This document shows, piece by piece, positions 62,002 to 64,000 of a DNA stretch of 64,000 nucleotides. How positions within the stretch are numbered: the first letter of the stretch is position 1; each line of letters begins with the position of its first letter. The notes under the pieces were generated by a model, which was not told the origin of the DNA, ran no database searches, and was given only the letters and a program-made list of their open reading frames with translations. The stretch is taken from NCBI GenBank assembly GCA_964627605.1, contig CAZVGZ010000009.1, positions 1 to 64,000 of the forward strand, in the 5' to 3' direction. Position numbers and translations under genes: made by a program. The DNA is from CAZVGZ01 sp964627605 (GTDB lineage Bacteria > Latescibacterota > MWCZ01 > CAZVGZ01).

Positions 62002-63312
62002 TTAGGGACTAAGACGCCCTAACAGTCGCGGGAAGGGGATCGTCTCCCTGACATGCGGCAGCCCGCAGATCCACGCCACCGTCCGCTCAATCCCCAGACC
62101 GAAACCAGAGTGCGGCACACTGCCGTAGCGGCGCAGGTCCAGATACCAGGAGAAGTCCGATTCATCCAACCCGTGGGAGTTTACGCCCTCAACCAGAGTC
62201 GCCAGATCATCCTCACGCTGCCCACCGCCAATTATCTCGCCGTAACCTTCAGGAGCCAACATATCGACACACAGCGCCAGATCAGCGCGATCAGAGTCGG
62301 CCTTCATGTAGAAAGCTTTGCACGATTTGGGGTATCGGTGAACCAGAACCGGCCGATCATATCTCGATGCCAATACCGTCTCCTCCTCGGCTCCAAAATC
62401 GTCTCCCCAGGTCACCTCGTGTCCAGCTTCAACGAGCGTTTCTATGGCCTCGTCGTAGCTGATTCTTGGGAACGGCGTCTGAACTTTTTCCAGCGCAGAC
62501 ACGTCCCTCTCAAGCGTTTCAAGCTCATCGCGTTTGGACTCCAGCACACCCTGGACAACGTGGGAGACAAACTCCTCGGCGAGCTCCATGTCGCCAGCAA
62601 GGTCCATATACGCCACTTCCGGTTCCACCATCCAAAACTCGGTCAGATGCCGTCTTGTCTTCGATTTCTCAGCCCTAAACGTGGGCCCAAGGCAGTAGAC
62701 CTTGCCGAAAGCCATCGCGCCAGCTTCCATGTAGAGCTGCCCCGATTGACTCAAGAAAGCGGTCTCTTCGCCAAAATAGTCCACACCAAAAAGCGTGGAT
62801 GTCCCCTCGCAGGCCGACGGCGTGAAGATCGGGGCATCCAGAAGCACAAAACCGTTATCGTCAAAGAACTCCCTTACGAGCCTGATTATCTCGGCACGAA
62901 CTTTGAGAACCGCGTGCTGCCTGGACGATCTTAGCCAAAGATGCCGGTGGTCCATCAAAAAGGCGGTGCCGTGCTCCTTTGGCGAGATCGGATACTCCTC
63001 GGCGCGGCTGATTTCTAAGAGATCGGTTACGTCAAGCTCAAATCCGATCGGTGACCGCTCATCCTTTTTGACGGTGCCGGTAATCTTTACTGACGACTCC
63101 TGTGTCAGCGCTTCCGCAGCATCAAAAACCGCTGGCCCCACGTTGCCCTTGAACACCACGCACTGGATAGTCCCAGAGCCGTCTCTGACCTGTAGGAACT
63201 TGAGTTTGCCCGATGAACGTTTGTTGTAAAGCCAGCCCTTGAGCGTTACAGTCTGACCATCGAACTGGCCGATGCGATCGATCCGCGCCTGAATGTCTTT
63301 ATCTGGGGTCAT
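62002..63312 (-). CDS. asnS: Asparagine--tRNA ligase
   Basis: A protein of 436 residues, class IIb. The N-terminal OB fold is visible (V-T-L-K-G-W-L-Y-N-K-R-S; L-Q-V-R-D-G-S-G). Class II motif 2 is in F-R-A-E-K-S-K-T-R-R-H-L-T-E-F near 215-229, and motif 3 is in G-F-G-L-G-I-E-R near 408-415. The substrate-specific part (L-F-G-V-D-Y-F near 170) fits AsnRS rather than AspRS, and the E-F-W-M-V-E-P-E segment is the AsnRS type. It charges tRNA-Asn directly. It lies downstream of the deacetylase gene. Confidence 0.93.
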   Translation of the reverse strand: MTPDKDIQARIDRIGQFDGQTVTLKGWLYNKRSSGKLKFLQVRDGSGTIQCVVFKGNVGPAVFDAAEALTQESSVKITGTVKKDERSPIGFELDVTDLLEISRAEEYPISPKEHGTAFLMDHRHLWLRSSRQHAVLKVRAEIIRLVREFFDDNGFVLLDAPIFTPSACEGTSTLFGVDYFGEETAFLSQSGQLYMEAGAMAFGKVYCLGPTFRAEKSKTRRHLTEFWMVEPEVAYMDLAGDMELAEEFVSHVVQGVLESKRDELETLERDVSALEKVQTPFPRISYDEAIETLVEAGHEVTWGDDFGAEEETVLASRYDRPVLVHRYPKSCKAFYMKADSDRADLALCVDMLAPEGYGEIIGGGQREDDLATLVEGVNSHGLDESDFSWYLDLRRYGSVPHSGFGLGIERTVAWICGLPHVRETIPFPRLLGRLSP

Positions 63313-63438
63313 GATATACTCGGTTGGACGCCGTGCGTTTGTTAGGATTGGGTTAATGCGATTGTTAACCGGATAAACATCGTGTGATCGGAGCCAAAAG
63401 GCAAGCTCTGGGGGGTTTTGATGAGGGTTGGGCGACGT

Positions 63439-64000
63439 TTAGGTCGGTTGGGACAACATCCTGACAGCGGTGCCCTTAGCAAAGCCGTTTATCAGCCGCG
63501 ATTTGGCCCATTCAATCTGGCGACGGACCTTACCACCAACCAGCGCTGCTGCAACGTTTTCTGTGCGGTCCATCCGATGAAGCGCAATTCTAGGGAGCAG
63601 AAGCGGGTCTTGGCCTGAGGAGAGTAGCCTTGGAATCATAGTCACCGCTGTAGAAAGACCCGCCCCACCGAGCGCGGTTTTGATCGAAGAGTTCCAGCCC
63701 CCGAAAGGGTAGGACCAGCCTGTCACCGACATCCCTAAACGATCCTCTATCTCATTTTTGGCGTCGCCGATTTCAGATGCGATCTCGACATCGGTCATTC
63801 GGGTCATGTCGCGGTGTGTCACCCCGTGCCCACCGATCTCCCACCCAAGGCCTACAAGTTCGGCAAGCTGACTCCAGGAGAGATTTGGGCGTTTATTGAT
63901 CGCGCCTAGATCCCAACTGCCGTCTGAACCCACATGGGCTGTGGGAACGTATACCGTCGCTTTCCACCCTCGCTCCTCCAGGAGCGGCGCGGCGACTTCT
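63439..64000 (-). CDS. Polysaccharide deacetylase, truncated at right window edge
   Basis: The open frame enters from the window edge (64000) and ends at 63439; only the C-terminal 187 residues are visible. The NodB-homology domain is present: T-V-Y-V-P-T near the start, G-W-E-I-G-G-H-G-V-T-H-R-D-M with the metal His residues H-x-x-x-H, and a Y-P-F-G-G segment with the Arg/His neighbourhood. It removes acetyl groups from N-acetylated polysaccharide chains, on peptidoglycan or exopolysaccharide. It lies upstream of asnS on the same strand, 126 bases away. The N-terminus and any signal peptide are beyond the window. Confidence 0.85.
   Translation of the reverse strand, partial: EVAAPLLEERGWKATVYVPTAHVGSDGSWDLGAINKRPNLSWSQLAELVGLGWEIGGHGVTHRDMTRMTDVEIASEIGDAKNEIEDRLGMSVTGWSYPFGGWNSSIKTALGGAGLSTAVTMIPRLLSSGQDPLLLPRIALHRMDRTENVAAALVGGKVRRQIEWAKSRLINGFAKGTAVRMLSQPT

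Noticed and set aside
62053..62934. 293-codon plus-strand frame opposite asnS
   Set aside because: It lies wholly opposite a clear AsnRS gene with class II motifs and shows no domain of its own.

Overview
The window looks like chromosome from an uncultured, Gram-negative, free-living or host-associated bacterium. GC content is moderate to high and genes are tightly packed. No phage, plasmid, IS element or CRISPR array is visible. Families that expand together in Latescibacterota, Poribacteria and related FCB/PVC-like groups are all here: sulfatase-like hydrolases, phytanoyl-CoA dioxygenases, creatininase-like hydrolases, Tat-tagged DHDPS/NAL-family lyases, Gfo/Idh/MocA oxidoreductases, SASA esterases and sialidase-like propellers. 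A lipoprotein starting CVYYNTFFNAE and a short RpoD-type sigma factor agree with this. The placement is an inference from gene content, with no phylogeny behind it.

Layout. 1-5.5 kb is mixed and partly decayed: an edge-truncated protein, an AEC permease, a beta-helix protein, a truncated ADP-ribosylglycohydrolase facing a truncated DUF4091-type hydrolase, tRNA-Ser(GGA) with its terminator, and a sulfatase-like enzyme with Thr at the nucleophile position. 5.7-28.2 kb is almost all plus strand: nnr, two envelope-type genes, carbamoyl-phosphate synthase large subunit split into two genes, a TPR/TonB-C lipoprotein, pyrK, a creatininase-family hydrolase, an oligogalacturonate-lyase-like propeller, a CpXC-TPR gene overlapping cutA, an orphan solute-binding lipoprotein, and the addB-addA recombination nuclease. 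28.2-64 kb is almost all minus strand. It has two parts. Accessory carbohydrate and small-molecule catabolism comprises a GH9-like enzyme, an alpha-helical toroid protein, a SASA esterase, a sialidase, a metallophosphatase, two PhyH oxygenases, an M14 peptidase, two DHDPS-family lyases, an epimerase, a Gfo/Idh oxidoreductase and a DUF1537 sugar-acid kinase. Housekeeping genes comprise glmM, a sigma factor, tmRNA, gltX, nadA, dksA, leuS and asnS. A polysaccharide deacetylase runs off the right edge.

How genes work together. The two carB halves and pyrK supply pyrimidine synthesis. nnr and nadA serve NAD repair and synthesis. addAB handles double-strand-break ends. The minus-strand trio Tat-lyase, oxidoreductase and DUF1537 kinase looks like a sugar-acid degradation operon, and epimerase plus DHDPS-like lyase looks like a second small catabolic unit.

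The window also holds many broken genes: an internally deleted CDF transporter, a thioredoxin-like lipoprotein with two compensating frameshifts, a gltB 5' remnant joined to an mttB 3' remnant, a small beta protein broken at a T8 run, and a lipoprotein interrupted by an in-frame TAG. Each is either real decay or assembly error, and reads are needed to decide. The most distinctive items are the split carB operon with an embedded lipoprotein, the Thr-type sulfatase homologue, the exported DHDPS-family lyase operon whose kinase appears to start at AUA, and the gltB/mttB chimeric pseudogene.
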